This document shows, one piece after another, positions 62,861-64,000 of a stretch of DNA of 64,000 nt. The stretch is taken from the NCBI GenBank assembly GCA_028554755.1, contig JAPTOF010000005.1, forward strand, positions 12,560,001-12,624,000. Reading direction: 5' to 3'. The DNA is from Cordia subcordata (Eukaryota > Streptophyta > Magnoliopsida > Boraginales > Cordiaceae). How positions within the stretch are numbered: the stretch's first letter is position 1; each line of letters opens with the position of its first letter. A program made the translations under genes and the position numbers. Below the pieces are notes generated by a model. That model worked only from the letters and a program-made list of their open reading frames with translations, had not been told where the DNA came from and ran no database searches.

Positions 62861-64000
62861 AAATGTCTTGCTACGCCCCCAAATTACTCACTTGAACTCG
62901 GGGCTATAATCGCCACGTGCCTAAGAAGATCACTCATCCTAAGCCTGCATGACTCTTAAAACATAGAACAAAAAACTAAAATTCACAAATCTTTCCATCA
63001 GAGCACTAACGGCATCAAAACTAATCATTTTACAAGTTCGAATTAATTACATATAATCCAGGCTGTAAAAAAAATTAAGACTAATTAAATTACATTAACA
63101 ACGCCTAAAAGGTCCTCTCTTCAATTCCCCTACCATCACCCCGTGCAAGGCGGATAAAAGCATGAGCAAGAAAGCTCAATAAGCTAGACACCTAGAGTTA
63201 CGCTCAGGGTAATTCCAGATGAGAAAGCAAGGTTAACCACCACATGCATCATCCATAACACTAAGGCAAATAAAATAGAAATAGAATATATATAACTTAC
63301 AACTCAAGCTCATCCCTCTCATACCAGGCACCTCTCAACTTCTCAACCAACTGGAACACTCATATAACTTTCACACAAGCACATTACATATTATTCCACA
63401 TAATACCTCCTAAAGCCACAATATATAATATACTTTTACACTATTTACAAACACACTAGGCCTAGACCTTTCTGCTAGGCCTCTTTCGGTCTGGTGTACC
63501 ATCTCCCACCAACCCAGGCACAGGATTGCCATATGCGGCCCTACACCTCCGTAAGATGAATCATATCCCACCTACAGGAACAGGAATCACATTTTATATT
63601 AAGATACCAAACAATTTCACTCGTTAGATGAGTGTCATAAGCCTAACGGTTTGCACACAATACACATAACTCATCATGTTCACAAGTTTCACACATCACC
63701 TATCACATAGAGTTTCAAAGCCCAAGTGCTCCACTAAATCTCATATAATTTCCATCACTGAAAATGAACATAACTTACAAAGAGAGGAATGAAACCAACA
63801 GTATCGGAATGAAACCAACTGTATATAGGGATTGATCATAGCATTTAGATAACTTTTGGGAAAGTGGTTTAGAAAGAATGTCCAACTTACCTTGATCCAG
63901 CTATTGGCCAAACATCCACTTGTCCCACGTCTTCTGTTGAAATCTATCAAACTCCATTTTTCTCATGGCAATTTAACTTCAATGGGCTTTCGTGTTGTTG
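62861..64000. repeat. Probable interspersed repeat running off the window end
   Basis: From about 62870 (GCTACGCCCCCAAATTACTC, CTCGGGGCTATAATCGCCA, AAGGCGGATAAAAGCATGAG) the base composition changes to less AT-rich, C-rich text quite unlike the neighbouring DNA. The phrases resemble non-coding interspersed repeats remembered from other plant genomes, probably from an LTR element. No coding frame or terminal structure is visible, and the right end is outside the window. Confidence 0.4.

Noticed and set aside
1..64000. tRNA or rRNA genes
   Set aside because: Apart from the SINE heads, no sequence combining A box, B box and a foldable cloverleaf was seen, and nothing resembling rRNA.

Overview
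The window is nuclear DNA from a eudicot plant. It is AT-rich, the genes have long introns, intergenic space is large and full of small transposons, and the four recognisable genes are typical of angiosperms. I cannot name the species. All identifications come from reading the sequence and from remembered family features; no database search was possible.

Layout. (1) 1-4465, minus strand: first coding exon of an alpha-1,4-fucosyltransferase (FUT13 type) that ends in a splice donor at 3949/3950; the rest of the gene is not recognisable to the left and probably lies outside the window. (2) 5717-12501, minus strand: an unidentified, probably spliced gene with a plastid-transit-peptide-like first exon at 12421-12501 and candidate small exons below it. 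Its introns carry an intact SINE, a degenerate LINE endonuclease fragment and an 82-bp (TA)n tract. (3) 14561-16354, minus strand: an intronless, intact 597-residue MUSTANG (MUG) protein, a domesticated Mutator-like transposase. (4) 16355-21072: spacer made largely of nested MITE-like elements. (5) 21073-36765, plus strand: a complete 14-exon TIC40 gene (427 aa), coding for the inner-envelope co-chaperone scaffold of chloroplast protein import. (6) 36766-57159: a 20-kb gene desert of MITEs, foldback elements, a Copia remnant and local duplications. (7) 57160-62039, plus strand: a complete CEPR2/XIP1-type leucine-rich-repeat receptor kinase with two coding exons, a probable 5'-UTR intron and several upstream ORFs. 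(8) 62040-64000: its 3' flank, then what looks like an interspersed repeat running off the end.

The genes do not form a pathway: Golgi glycosylation, a transposase-derived regulator, plastid import and peptide hormone perception are unrelated jobs. The order is still informative. From memory, FUT13 and CEPR2 are near neighbours on one Arabidopsis chromosome (At1g71990, At1g72180), and MUG4 and TIC40 are near neighbours on another (At5g16505, At5g16620). Here all four are interleaved on one segment, which fits an ancestral block that Arabidopsis later fractionated.

I found no clearly new biological system. The most notable items are the MUG protein with two altered transposase active-site residues, two long-TIR foldback elements with clean target duplications (one nested inside an older MITE), a tandem TRIM-like array in a TIC40 intron, and a CEPR2 upstream ORF whose stop overlaps the main start codon.
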